Source of the DNA: Sthenelais limicola
Taxonomy: Eukaryota > Annelida > Polychaeta > Phyllodocida > Sigalionidae
Direction of reading: 5' to 3'
Length of the DNA stretch: 64,000 bases
Assembly (NCBI GenBank): GCA_942159475.1
Contig: OW804096.1
Coordinates: forward strand, 18,438,906-18,502,905
The position numbers and the translations under genes were made by a program. Within the stretch, counting starts at the first letter, position 1; every line of letters starts with the position of its first letter. Under the pieces are notes generated by a model. That model worked only from the letters and a program-made list of their open reading frames with translations. It made no database searches and was not told the origin of the DNA. Below are positions 42,877 through 52,325 of this stretch, piece by piece.

Positions 42877-43907
42877 TGCTTATTTCGCCTTCGCAATAAT
42901 GTTTTTGGTAATAATTAACTACTAATAACTAACTACTACTGTTAGAAAATTTATTGTGTATCAACTTTATTTCATTAGTAACCACTATATTTTGATGTAC
43001 AGCTATACCTGAGAACAGTGTATATTACATAATGCTTAGCTGGAATAAAGATATTTAAATACAATACAAATTTCAATATTTAAGTGTTTCCTTCTCAATA
43101 ATTATATTAGATAAATACATGAAATTAAAATAATAACATTGATATATTTTCATAATAAAAGTATTCATTTACTTATCTCCTTTTTAATTAGAATAAAATT
43201 TAAGTTAATTTAATTTCTCAGCATCTATAGACGCTTTCTAGTTAATGGAAAACCTCTCTTATATATTCTCTAGTTTGATAATTCGTTTTATCACTTACAT
43301 GAGAACAGGATTTTTGGAGGACTTTGACAGCCTAACTGTCCAACTGAGAGATGAAATTAGAGCAAGTTTGTTTGTTTAATCCAGGCTGTGTTATCAGTGT
43401 GACCGTCTCCACCTATACAAGTGCGTGTAGCTGTGTTGAAAGACCAAATAATTTACAACGATTCTACTGACGATATAACTTTCATTATCGGTGGGAAAAT
43501 ATTTTCTCAGAATCATGTCAATCGAATGTGACTTGCACATTTTGTCACCGAAAGAACCAAAACTACACCTAACCACAGCAAAACGAAATATAGAGTCCCT
43601 GTAATGAAAGAATACAAAATTAGTCAATAAATGATATCAATAATAGGCTGTCATATGTGCTTCTGGGTGCTAACCATCGCTTGCCTGTTTTACCTGGATC
43701 CATGTTTCCATCACTTTCTTGTCCTTAGAATCCACCAGTGTCTGGACTTTCCCATTTGGTCCTCATCTACCACTGACAATAATATTTTGTTGGCTCCGCC
43801 ATCCCCCGCTCGTGAAAAATGTCAAGAAATACTGATAATGAGCTCAACGGTCGACAACTCTTTTACATGACTAACGCCTAAAGGCCGCCTGTATTTCTAA
43901 TTGGATA
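42877..43907. other. AT-rich spacer
   Basis: Contains a retroposon 3'-end motif at about 43005-43070 (GAACAGTGTATATTACATAA, then GGAATAAAG) related to the tail inside the 460-bp duplication. No gene recognised. Confidence 0.5.
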
Positions 43908-44160
43908 AAAAAAAAATAGGTGTATTTCCGATTTACCACCCCTACCTAGAAAAACCTTACCCTACCTAAACATTTTTTTACCATATCTTACTTTTGGGGA
44001 TTTTTGGACAAAAAAAGCTTATCAAAGCAGCAAAACCGAACCTGGAACTGTCAAAAAGCATATTTCCCATGTTTCCAATGTTTAAAGGTGGTTTCCTAGA
44101 TGGTAACTTCTTTTTTTTTCGTATCTGCAGATAAATCGGAAACACACCTATTTTTGGGGG
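43908..44160. mobile_element. Short TIR element
   Basis: AAAATAGGTGTATTTCCGAT at the left and ATCGGAAACACACCTATTTT at the right are inverted repeats of about 26 bp, 250 bp apart. Non-coding interior. Distinct from families A and B. Confidence 0.75.
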
Positions 44161-45167
44161 GCCTTGGTTGAATATAATAACATTCGTAATACTATTTGTA
44201 ATTTGTATTTGTAAAGAAGAAACCTCCCTTGAACACCTCATATTTAAAACTAGAATTTGTTATACAACCTTTTATATATGTTTTCTCAACCTTAGTATTT
44301 TTCATGAAGACTTGAAGCATTTTTTTAAACGGTTTATTTCACGATATAGACAAAGCAAAACAGATACCTCCTTATACATCCAAATATACATAGGTGGTTT
44401 AAACATTTGCCAAATAAACTTAAACAAATAAAAGCTTTTTTCGCGAACCCTATATAATTCATTTTATGATAGCTTTTGTATTTTCATTCCATTTTAAACG
44501 ACATATCGAACTTGGCCTTGGCAGTGATTTTTGATTGAAATTCTTTTAACTCGCTAATCATAACTCTCCACACTTCGGTTTTTGATATGTTCATTCTTAG
44601 TACATTCATTGTATTCAACGGCTCTACACCTCACCTTGACGGTCGGCACCCTCCGCTTCTTCCTTGGAAGAAGTCAGAATGACTCTTATTTACAATTTCG
44701 CACGGTGCACAGACAGCTAGGGTCCAACGGAATTTACACTTATACCACATGGTTACTTCTCTGCCTGCATTCAATAATTTCCCCTCTGAGAATGTCTATT
44801 GACGCATGGAATACTTAGTTTAGGTCTTTGCCTACAGCCTAGCATACTTAGATTGTAGATTCAGGTACTCACGCTTCCACAATTGGTTTTCGTTTCAACC
44901 TCCACACTCAACCAACACAGCTACATCCACGCCATTATCGCGTTGACCATTCCGATCCCTTGTTCCGTTCCGTACGAGCTGGAAGTCATGTTCACTCTAA
45001 TCAACGTTACCGGCAAATGGGATTCGAAATGGATAGCGCTGTTTATTGACTGAATAAACAGCGCCGAGGCCCGGGTGGGACGTGGGGTGACGCGACGGGT
45101 GGGTGGAGGGTAATTCGTCGGAAATTTAAATATAAAAACAATCTAAAAGCGTTGAAATATAACCCAT
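44161..45167. other. Spacer without a supported gene
   Basis: AT-rich to about 44800, then slightly GC-richer. Short frames lack splice context. Confidence 0.45.
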
Positions 45168-46685
45168 TTACTTCCTACAAATAAATACCTTGTGCGGATA
45201 CTTTCTGGACATCGTTAATAAAGGCCGGCCTTTTTTATACTGTATAAAAAATAAAATAGGTAATAGAGCAGAAAGTTTTAAGCCCCCACGAAGCAGTAAA
45301 CATAAGAATGAGAACCATTTAGGTGAAGTCAAGAGTAGGCGCATACACAATAGCATAGTAGACAAGAGAAGAAAAAGTTTGTGATTGTCCCATCTTCCTG
45401 AAACCATCTTTCCTAATGGTTCCAGAATCAGGGCAATCAGGCAAATCCCGCCAATCCCGCCACTCATGAACATCATGACATTCACAACAATCACAAAAAT
45501 CATAACAATCACAACAATCACAACAATCACAACAATCCATACAATCACAACAATCACAACAATCACAACAATCACGACAATGGCACACATGACAATCTCG
45601 ACCCTCACAACAATCTCTCCTATCAGGCCAATCAGGCCAATCACGAAACTCAGGACACTCAGGACAAAATCTCCTAATTGTCCCATCTCTCCTGATTGTC
45701 CCGAAATCAGGCCAATCAGGCCAATCATGACAATCACGACAATCACGACACTCAGAACAATCTCTCCTGATTGTCCCATCTCTCCTGATTGTCCCATCTC
45801 TCCTGATTGTTCCATCTCTCCTGATTGTCTAATCTCTCCTGATTGTCTCATCTCTCCTGATTGTCCCATCTCTCCTGATTGTTCCATCTCTCCTGATTGT
45901 TCCATCTCTCCTGATTGTTCCATCTCTCCTGATTGTTCCATCTCTCCTGATTGTTCCATCTCTCCTGATTGTTCCATCTCTCCTGATTGTCCCATCTCTC
46001 CTGATTGTCCCATCTCTCCTGATTGTTCCATCTCTCCTGATTGTCCCATCTCTCCTGATTGTCCCATCTCTCCTGATTGTCCCATCTCTCCTGATTGTCT
46101 AATCTCTCCTGATTGTCCCATCTCTCCTGATTGTCTAATCTCTCCTGATTGTTCCATCTCTCCTGATTGTTCCATCTCTCCTGATTGTTCCATCTCTCTT
46201 GCATTTATTGTCATGCATTTGTGCAGCTCACTGTTGCACCTTTTAAGAATTTCTAGAAACACTGTGTACAATTCACTCACCCCATGGTTTTCTAGAATTT
46301 CAAGGAAAACTTTACTGATGCCCTTATTGAAGCGTTTCATTTGACTTGTGTCCAGGCATGTTTTTAGATGAGGAAGATATTCAACCATGTCAAGATTATT
46401 CAACAAGTACTCATAATTGTTTGAGATGGAATCTTTCCTTTTTTGTGCTTCCTCAGAACTGATAGATGTTGTGGATTCGTCTGACTCTCCTGACTGGTCT
46501 GATGGTTGGGACCACTGAGATGTACTACTTTCCTCTGAACACAAACTATCTTCGGAAGTAGTCCTCTTAAATGGACCACTACTGTCTGAGTCACTTCCCG
46601 CAGTACTATCATTAGATTCTATAGAACCGTCAGAAAAAGTCTCTGCAGAGGTCCGTTTTGGGCGCGCTTTCTTGTACCTGACCAT
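45168..46685 (-). CDS. CARD-like domain protein with hexapeptide repeats and Val/Ile-rich tail (paralogue 2)
   Basis: From the first ATG (46685) the frame runs 505 codons, intronless. Residues 1-86 are Ser/Asp/Glu-rich and disordered. Residues about 87-158 form the CARD-like block (SISNNYEYLLNNLDM, LPHLK, SQMKRF, FLEILENHG, LYTVFLEILK) shared with the protein at 32085-32870. Then come 24 copies of E-M/I-E/G/R-Q-S-G written by an 18-bp DNA repeat. The rest is dominated by Val/Ile (VVIVVIVVI) encoded by a CAATCACAA repeat, then a more normal hydrophobic and basic C-terminus. The Val/Ile runs are long enough to span a membrane. The frame is extended 49 codons upstream of the ATG without an earlier ATG. 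A CARD with a flexible linker and membrane tail resembles signalling adaptors such as MAVS, by analogy only. The tandem repeat also opens other frames on both strands, so frame choice rests on the CARD homology. Confidence 0.6.
   Translation of the reverse strand: MVRYKKARPKRTSAETFSDGSIESNDSTAGSDSDSSGPFKRTTSEDSLCSEESSTSQWSQPSDQSGESDESTTSISSEEAQKRKDSISNNYEYLLNNLDMVEYLPHLKTCLDTSQMKRFNKGISKVFLEILENHGVSELYTVFLEILKRCNSELHKCMTINAREMEQSGEMEQSGEMEQSGEIRQSGEMGQSGEIRQSGEMGQSGEMGQSGEMGQSGEMEQSGEMGQSGEMGQSGEMEQSGEMEQSGEMEQSGEMEQSGEMEQSGEMEQSGEMGQSGEMRQSGEIRQSGEMEQSGEMGQSGEMGQSGEIVLSVVIVVIVMIGLIGLISGQSGEMGQLGDFVLSVLSFVIGLIGLIGEIVVRVEIVMCAIVVIVVIVVIVVIVWIVVIVVIVVIVMIFVIVVNVMMFMSGGIGGICLIALILEPLGKMVSGRWDNHKLFLLLSTMLLCMRLLLTSPKWFSFLCLLLRGGLKLSALLPILFFIQYKKGRPLLTMSRKYPHKVFICRK
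45475..45764. repeat. CAATCACAA-type minisatellite encoding Val/Ile
   Basis: 9-bp ACAATCACA units alternating with AGGCCAATC units. On the minus strand in the CARD-like frame they read VVIVVIVVI and IGLIGLI. This is the DNA source of the hydrophobic tail. Confidence 0.88.
45765..46198. repeat. 18-bp minisatellite, 24 copies, in coding sequence
   Basis: Unit CATCTCTCCTGATTGTTC (variants TGTCC and TGTCTA) on the plus strand. It is in frame with the CARD-like gene on the minus strand (EMEQSG). It also stays open on the plus strand (ISPDCS) and in a second minus frame (NQERWN), as expected for a unit divisible by three. Confidence 0.95.
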
Positions 46686-47552
46686 GTTGATAGTAGTTTT
46701 AATTTCCAAGATGCTTAGCGATGGACTACGAGTATGGAATTGCTCAAGGATATTTCTCCAAGTACCTACCGGTAGCCTATGTGATCCGTGCACCAATGAT
46801 GCACTTTGAATAATGCCACCTCTCCCAACCACTCAATCTTATCTGTTCTATATCTATACATGTATTCTCTTCATGGAAGATAAATGGGTGGGCCAAATAT
46901 TTGGGCAGGAGCTCCAATTAATTTTAACAATCATGTACATACATATATAATTATTGGCAAAGATAATATATAATTAAAAATTATGACTTAACGTGCATGG
47001 ACCAGAATATTGTTAATGGTAACCTTTCACAAAAGATAGGAATTCCTGACCCCCTCCCGCCCCCACCCCCACTAAACTGGAATAAGTTTTTGTTCAAATC
47101 AGCGTTCCTACTAGAAGCAGATAAGAAGGAATAAAATATAGCAGAAGATAGCAGCTCGAACAACCAGTACATAACAGGTACATGAAAAATAGCATATCAA
47201 TTATTGATTTATTTAAATGCAGGTGTCTTTGGTGTAGTAATTAGACTCTCCTCACCCTGTACCACCTACTGAAGACAAACAGAACTAAAGAACCCTATTA
47301 GTCAACGTTCAGACATGGGTGGCATTTTTGCATGCTCCTCAGATGAAAAATATCTATTTCTCAAGTGATTGTCTCTTGTCAGTACAATCAGTATTGTAAT
47401 TTTAGTCCAGTCAAACTAAAATTTTGCAAGGAACAAATTGCAAGAAATCATTTTATTGATGTATCATGTAGGGATGGTAGAGGACATTTACCCCCCAAAA
47501 AGTCCTGTGCCCTAGGCCTCTGCAAAGGTTGAGGGATCCAGCTTTTCAGTCA
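46686..47552. other. 5' flank of the CARD-like gene and spacer
   Basis: No repeat or exon recognised. The region 46686-46832 is open in the CARD-like frame but has no ATG and reads as 5' untranslated sequence. Confidence 0.45.
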
Positions 47553-47797
47553 TATGTGGGTCAGATTTTCAGAAAATGTACAATTCACCTCCACCAATCC
47601 TCTCAAATAACCCACATTTCAGACGAAAATAAAGTTCATAATACAGTTCAACCAAACCAAACAAATTGCTAGAATCAATGTAATGCCGAATATACTCGAA
47701 TTTACCTAGTATTTACCAAATTGCAGCCTAATTTAGCCTAATTTACTAAATGTGTACAGCTGCCAATTGTACATTTCCTGAAAATCTGACCCATATA
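47553..47797. mobile_element. MITE family A copy
   Basis: Termini TATGTGGGTCAGATTTTCAG and TCCTGAAAATCTGACCCATA, about 245 bp. Confidence 0.9.
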
Positions 47798-47944
47798 CCA
47801 ATATGTTTAATACCATCACGACAATTCTATAAGACGGGAGTTCAACTTGAAGGAGTGATATCACTATCGCTAAAATCATGCTATGGGCAGGGTGATAAAT
47901 TTCTCCCTTTGCTAGATTATAGAAACAAGGTTTTGTAAAACTCT

Positions 47945-48112
47945 TTATCAAATTGTTATAAGCAGGTAGGTAAATTAAAGATGTGTTATCCGGCCATTCA
48001 CTGAATGTCATAAGCAGGTATGTAGATTAGAAGAAAGGTATCAGGCCATTCACACAATGTTATAAGCAGGGAGGTAGATTAGAGGGAGAGGTATCAGACC
48101 ATTCACTGCATA
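47945..48112 (+). repeat. About 57-bp tandem repeat, 3 copies
   Basis: Three diverged units containing GTTATAAGCAGG-AGGTA, GATTA and ATC-GGCCATTCAC. Short array, non-coding. Confidence 0.75.
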
Positions 48113-48325
48113 TGACTATCCATGACTCTGTGTACTCTGTGTACATAACCACTCAACCAGATTTAACTGTTCAAATGGTTAAAACTGAGGCTCATTTCCT
48201 ACCAATTATACACATGTCACTGTACTCTGCAAGAATAGATTGTATATCGTCATATTATTTTGTGTATCGATTAATAAACGTTTCTAATAAAAAAAAACAA
48301 AAAAACTGTTGTTGATTATTTTCAG

Positions 48326-48427
48326 GTGAACAGAAAGAAGAGGGAGAAACAACCACATAATAAGGAGGCAACCAGAAAGAAGCCATTTTGTTCCCGATGT
48401 AAATTTCCAGATCTCCAGCATCATTAA
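48326..48427 (+). CDS. Candidate last exon of an unknown plus-strand gene
   Basis: Acceptor TTGATTATTTTCAG, 33 codons and TAA, then AATAAA at 48492-48497. The peptide starts VNRKKREKQPHNKEATRKK and continues PFCSRCKFPDLQHH: a basic stretch followed by one C-x2-C pair. It could be the tail of a DNA/RNA-binding or zinc-ribbon protein. Upstream exons were not found; the minus-strand CARD-like gene lies just upstream, so they would be in an intron-rich gene overlapping it or further left. Confidence 0.45.
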   Translation: MNRKKREKQPHNKEATRKKPFCSRCKFPDLQHH

Positions 48428-48870
48428 TTCTCGTATTATTTTGTGTTCTTGGATACATGTCCATAATGTTCTGTATTAATTTTATGTTGAGAATAAATGT
48501 TTTCATATCAAGTCATCTTGTTTTTTATAATGAAGTAACAGTTGGAAGTAATGGAGAATTGAGCTATAATAATCATTTTACAAGAGAAAATTGATCCATT
48601 TAGTTTGCTACCAAAAATACTGGTAATACATTAGGAGCTTCAAAGGGTTCTGTTGTTTCTGTTGTTGAATAACCAGAATGACTCAGGACTTAATTGCTAG
48701 ATGCCAAGTTAAATAATGAAAACAATAGGTGGGGGTACCTAACAACTCTATTGTAGTTCACAATGGATACACTAGGTGGCAGTAGTCTTGCTATAGTTGT
48801 CCTATGATTGATATAATGATAGACCTAACAGTGCACCAGCAGCCCCTCTATCAATCATTTATCCTTTAAT

Positions 48871-49101
48871 ATAGGGGTGAAATCGCCAGAAAATGCGCAA
48901 ATCATCTCAAATAACCCAAATTTAAGACAAGAATGGGGTTCAAAATTCAGTTCAACATAACAAACCAGATAGTTTGAATCATGGTAATATCAAATATACT
49001 CAGGTGTACCTAGTATTTATCATTTTACCGCCCTAATCATGCAGAATTTACTAAATGTGTCGATCTGAAGATTGCACCTATTCTGACGATCTGACCCATA
49101 C
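48871..49101. mobile_element. MITE family A copy, diverged
   Basis: Left end ATAGGGGTGAAATCGCCAGA, like the copy at 35845, and right end ATTCTGACGATCTGACCCAT. Small internal deletion relative to the others. Confidence 0.8.
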
Positions 49102-49310
49102 CACAATCCTTCCTTCTGTGTTTTAAATGCACTGAGGAGTCAGCTGAGGAGTGTGGTAACCCAGCAAGGCAGTGCTATAGTCCAGCGGATTCATGACATT
49201 TCAATTCAAAATATAATTTATTCATAGCTAAGGGTGTAATACAAACAAGGATCTTGACCTCAGAATTATTTGTATCTATTTTTAATTCATTCCTGACAGA
49301 GTGAGATTAT

Positions 49311-49398
49311 ATTGCATTTATTTTCAGAACAGAAAATAACATTCCGAAATTGGATACATACTCTCTGCCTAAGCAGGTCTTCCTGAGGGATCCATTAA
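49311..49398 (+). repeat. Second copy of the 75-bp dispersed sequence
   Basis: Matches 9660-9735 almost exactly. Here the block is preceded by TTATTTTCAG, which would be a splice acceptor, and the shared frame ends in TGA after 24 codons (NIPKLDTYSLPKQVFLRDP then L-N-stop). It may be a terminal exon copied elsewhere, or a mobile element piece. Confidence 0.6.
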
Positions 49399-50162
49399 AT
49401 TGAGAAGGTTTTGAATTATGAACGTATTTCCATCCCGGGAATTCTGCTTTCCTGTAGACAACTAAGTACTGTTGGTATATGGTATTATTGCATTCTATTT
49501 ATTATATTAATTGCTATGTACTGCCGCAATTTCTTTACTGTTTACAGAGGGTTTATATGTACATTATTGTACATTGATATCAACTGTAATACAAAGGTAT
49601 ACAAAACGTTTTTTCTGTGTTATGCTTTCTTCATCATGTTATTTACATGCCAGTACGATTTCTTTTAACCTACTTATAAAAATGGTCATAAGAGGCATAG
49701 GTAGGAAAAACGCCTAGCCCCCATCCCCTAAACCAAAATAAACGTAGCTATCAATACCCCTACAGAAGCTGTATTGAGTGTTCAAAGGTCAACCTATTAT
49801 AACCTCACAATTACATTATTCTAGCTGGAGTCAAATTGCCGGGTATGATCTGTGAATTATTACAATATAAAGGTTTTGTGGAATAAATTGAAGCCAACTA
49901 GAGAGTAAAATCCAGAAAGAAATTCTTTATTCTATTCACAAGTCCAATATCTTAAACCTTACCCAAATCCTGTGGTCAGGGCCATATGGTAAAATAAAGG
50001 AACATACTAAAAAATATCCACATACTTTGACTTATAGGTTATATATCCTAAAACTAAAGGGAAATATAAAGTGTAAGATTAAGTGAATACAAACTAATGA
50101 TTAAAACATAACATGTATGACATGTTCCCTAAATAAGAAACAGGTATCACCCCTCTATCATA
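49399..50162. other. AT-rich spacer
   Basis: No supported feature. Confidence 0.45.
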
Positions 50163-50690
50163 TTGTGCCTGTTTTCTCTGATAGAAACCTGGCTGAATGA
50201 CAAAATTTATGATAATCTAATTGATATACCTGGGTATGAAGTATATCGACTAGACAGAAGGACAGGTAAAACAGGTGGAGGCCTTGCAATGTATGTTAAA
50301 AACAAGTATAGAGTGGAAAAGGGCAGTGAAAGCCTCCAAATAAGTACACCTGACTTAGAGAGTCAGACACTGGAGATAATAGTGGACAAATTCTAAAAAT
50401 TCTTCATCTCAATCGTATACCGACCCCCGACAGGAAACCTAAATGCAGCAATTGAAACCATGTCAGAAGTACTAGGAAATATAAGTATTGTACATGATAA
50501 GCTCCTATTGGGTGACCTGTATGTAGATTACTCCCAACACTCCTGCCATAGGCCGACTTGTTTTTGGCCATATGGTTTTGGCCATATGAGGAGAATATAG
50601 GCCACCGAAGACACAACAGTGACAGTGTATGAGCTAGGCTTGGATACATGTATATCTAGACATCAGCTAGTAGGTATCAACTATCATGAA
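50163..50690 (+). pseudogene. LINE endonuclease relic
   Basis: Plus-strand frame with the start of an apurinic-type endonuclease domain: ETWLND, IPGYEVYRLDR, TGGGLAMYVKN. After an in-frame TAA at 50394-50396 it resumes with SIVYRPPTGN and LLLGDLYVDYS (the GD-N-D active-site block, here with Leu for Phe and Tyr for Asn). It is then broken, with a last piece near TCISRHQLVGIN corresponding to the SDH-LV block. The relic ends inside the 3' end of the GPCR on the other strand. Confidence 0.7.
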
Positions 50691-51886
50691 CCTGCTCCTG
50701 ATCCCCCTCCTGTACCTCCTACTGTACCCCCTCCTGTTCCTGCTCCTGTATCCCCTCCAGTACCTGCTCCTGTACCTGCTCCTGTACCCCCTCCTGTTCC
50801 TGCTCCTGTATCCCCTCCAGTACCTGCTCCTGTACCTGTTGTACCTCTAGTACCTGCTCCTGTACCTCTTCCTCTATCTGTACCTGCTCCTCTACCTGCT
50901 CCTGTACCACCCTCCTCTACCTCCTCCTCTACCTGTACCCCCTCTTGTACCCCCTCCTCTATGTTGTTTTGCCTCCTGCTCCTGTGTCTGCTGCATTTAA
51001 ACAAAGCGACCAGTTCTTGCCTGAACAATGTTCCACTGATGCCATAAAAGAATATATTGAACATGTAGTTACAAGAGTACATAATAAACAACACATTATC
51101 CATTGAGTTTGAAGTCCTGTTACTCAAATTGAAGATTACCTGATTAATACCATGAGGCAGTGTCACTATGACTAAGCCGAGGCTGTTGACCAGCACCATC
51201 ACAGTCACTGTCCTGGTGTTCCTCTCTGCTCTGGACACTTCAGTTCTCTCCCATAGTTTGTATATGATGAGCACGGCACAGATCAGCACAATGGCACAGG
51301 GAAGGAAGAAGACAGCCACAACATATGTGATCAGTGAGTACCTATAGACCAAACTGAGCTGGTCTTGATAGTGAAAACCATACATGAATATACAAGAGAA
51401 GATAGTAGCAGCTATATAAACACATAGACATGCCACCCAAGCTTTCCTCTTGGTGAGCAGGGACCTGGCATGAAGTGGTCTCCACACTGCAATGCTTCTC
51501 TCTACACTCACACACACTATCATCCAGTAACTGATGTAGATGAAAATATCCTGTAGGAAGACACAAAACATCCATACATGATAATGATACAGGGTGGCCA
51601 ACATCACATCATACAAAGCTGTGATTGTCAACACACCGATGTCCGCCACTGCGAGGTTCCTCAGGAAGATGGAGAGACTGAGGTTGGAGAACGCTGGGCG
51701 AGAGAACACCAAGAAGTTGATGATGTTTCCAGGGATACACAGAATTAATTCCAGGATAAGTACAGCCCGATATACCACTATGACATCAGGAACACCCAAT
51801 GTAGCATCTTTATCTACACCAGCAATAGTAACTGTTGCAGTATCTATATCTTCACCAGCAGCTATCTCGGTAAAATTGACCTCCAT
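50684..51886 (-). CDS. Class A (rhodopsin-type) GPCR, intronless, repeat-extended tail
   Basis: 400 codons from an ATG. The N-terminus has an N-F-T glycosylation site. TM1 (about 40-62) has GN. TM2 (about 72-95) has NLAVAD. TM3 has Cys108 and VERS at 128-131 instead of DRY. TM4 (about 148-170) has Trp150. TM5 (about 185-210) has FLPC. TM6 (about 226-246) has VTLP instead of CWLP. TM7 (about 262-284) has NIFFY instead of NPxxY. The helix 8 region ends with a possible palmitoyl Cys (298). From about 325 the tail is Gly/Thr/Ala repeats (GTGAGTGGG) encoded by a CCTGCTCCTGTACC minisatellite, ending at TGA beside the LINE relic. The conserved ECL2 cysteine is missing. It is a seven-helix receptor of the cell surface, probably an invertebrate orphan peptide-type receptor; the ligand is unknown. 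Confidence 0.88.
   Translation of the reverse strand: MEVNFTEIAAGEDIDTATVTIAGVDKDATLGVPDVIVVYRAVLILELILCIPGNIINFLVFSRPAFSNLSLSIFLRNLAVADIGVLTITALYDVMLATLYHYHVWMFCVFLQDIFIYISYWMIVCVSVERSIAVWRPLHARSLLTKRKAWVACLCVYIAATIFSCIFMYGFHYQDQLSLVYRYSLITYVVAVFFLPCAIVLICAVLIIYKLWERTEVSRAERNTRTVTVMVLVNSLGLVIVTLPHGINQVIFNLSNRTSNSMDNVLFIMYSCNYMFNIFFYGISGTLFRQELVALFKCSRHRSRRQNNIEEGVQEGVQVEEEVEEGGTGAGRGAGTDRGRGTGAGTRGTTGTGAGTGGDTGAGTGGGTGAGTGAGTGGDTGAGTGGGTVGGTGGGSGAGS
50695..50950. repeat. Coding minisatellite in the GPCR tail
   Basis: CCTGCTCCTGTACC and CCTCCTGTACC units on the plus strand, giving GTGAG and GTGGG on the minus strand. The frames on the other strand (Pro/Val/Ala) are its shadow. Confidence 0.9.
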
Positions 51887-52325
51887 ATTTCACTGAACGA
51901 TGGAAAAGCAATGTTGGTAGTTGTGGAGTGAGTATAGGTTTGTGGGACAAGTCAATCCTGGTACACTAATGTACAAATGGGACGTGGTGTACTTGTAGTG
52001 AGCAGGAGGATGGGGGAAGAGCAGAGATAGGGGTCAGAGGGAGGGGGGCAAAGGGGGAAGAGGGGCCTCCTCCCACACACAGTTTGTGTAATGTGGTATA
52101 CTGTCGAGGCCAAGGTATTACTAATGCTGGTTTATTCCTCTAACCCAACAATTATGTTGGGTTTCTAATCGGTTCTAACAGATCTAAATCTGACCTTGTT
52201 ATGTGAAAAAGCATCCAGAATTAATGGTTGTGATAAACCTGAAGGTTCATCAAATGAATCAAATGTTCATCAAATGAATCCATCCAGTACATTCCCCCAT
52301 ACACCTGGGGGTTTGGGAGGGACAT
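51887..52325. other. 5' flank of the GPCR gene
   Basis: Purine-rich patch at about 52000-52070. No clear TATA or exon. Confidence 0.45.

Noticed and set aside
45848..46204. Minus-strand NQERWN repeat frame
   Set aside because: Same 18-bp repeat in another phase; only one frame joins the CARD-like block.
45385..46344. Plus-strand frame of 319 codons (ISPDCS repeats)
   Set aside because: It is the antisense shadow of the 18-bp repeat in the minus-strand CARD-like gene. It has no non-repetitive domain and the unit length keeps several frames open.
50619..51047. Plus-strand Pro/Val-rich protein
   Set aside because: Antisense of the GPCR tail repeat.
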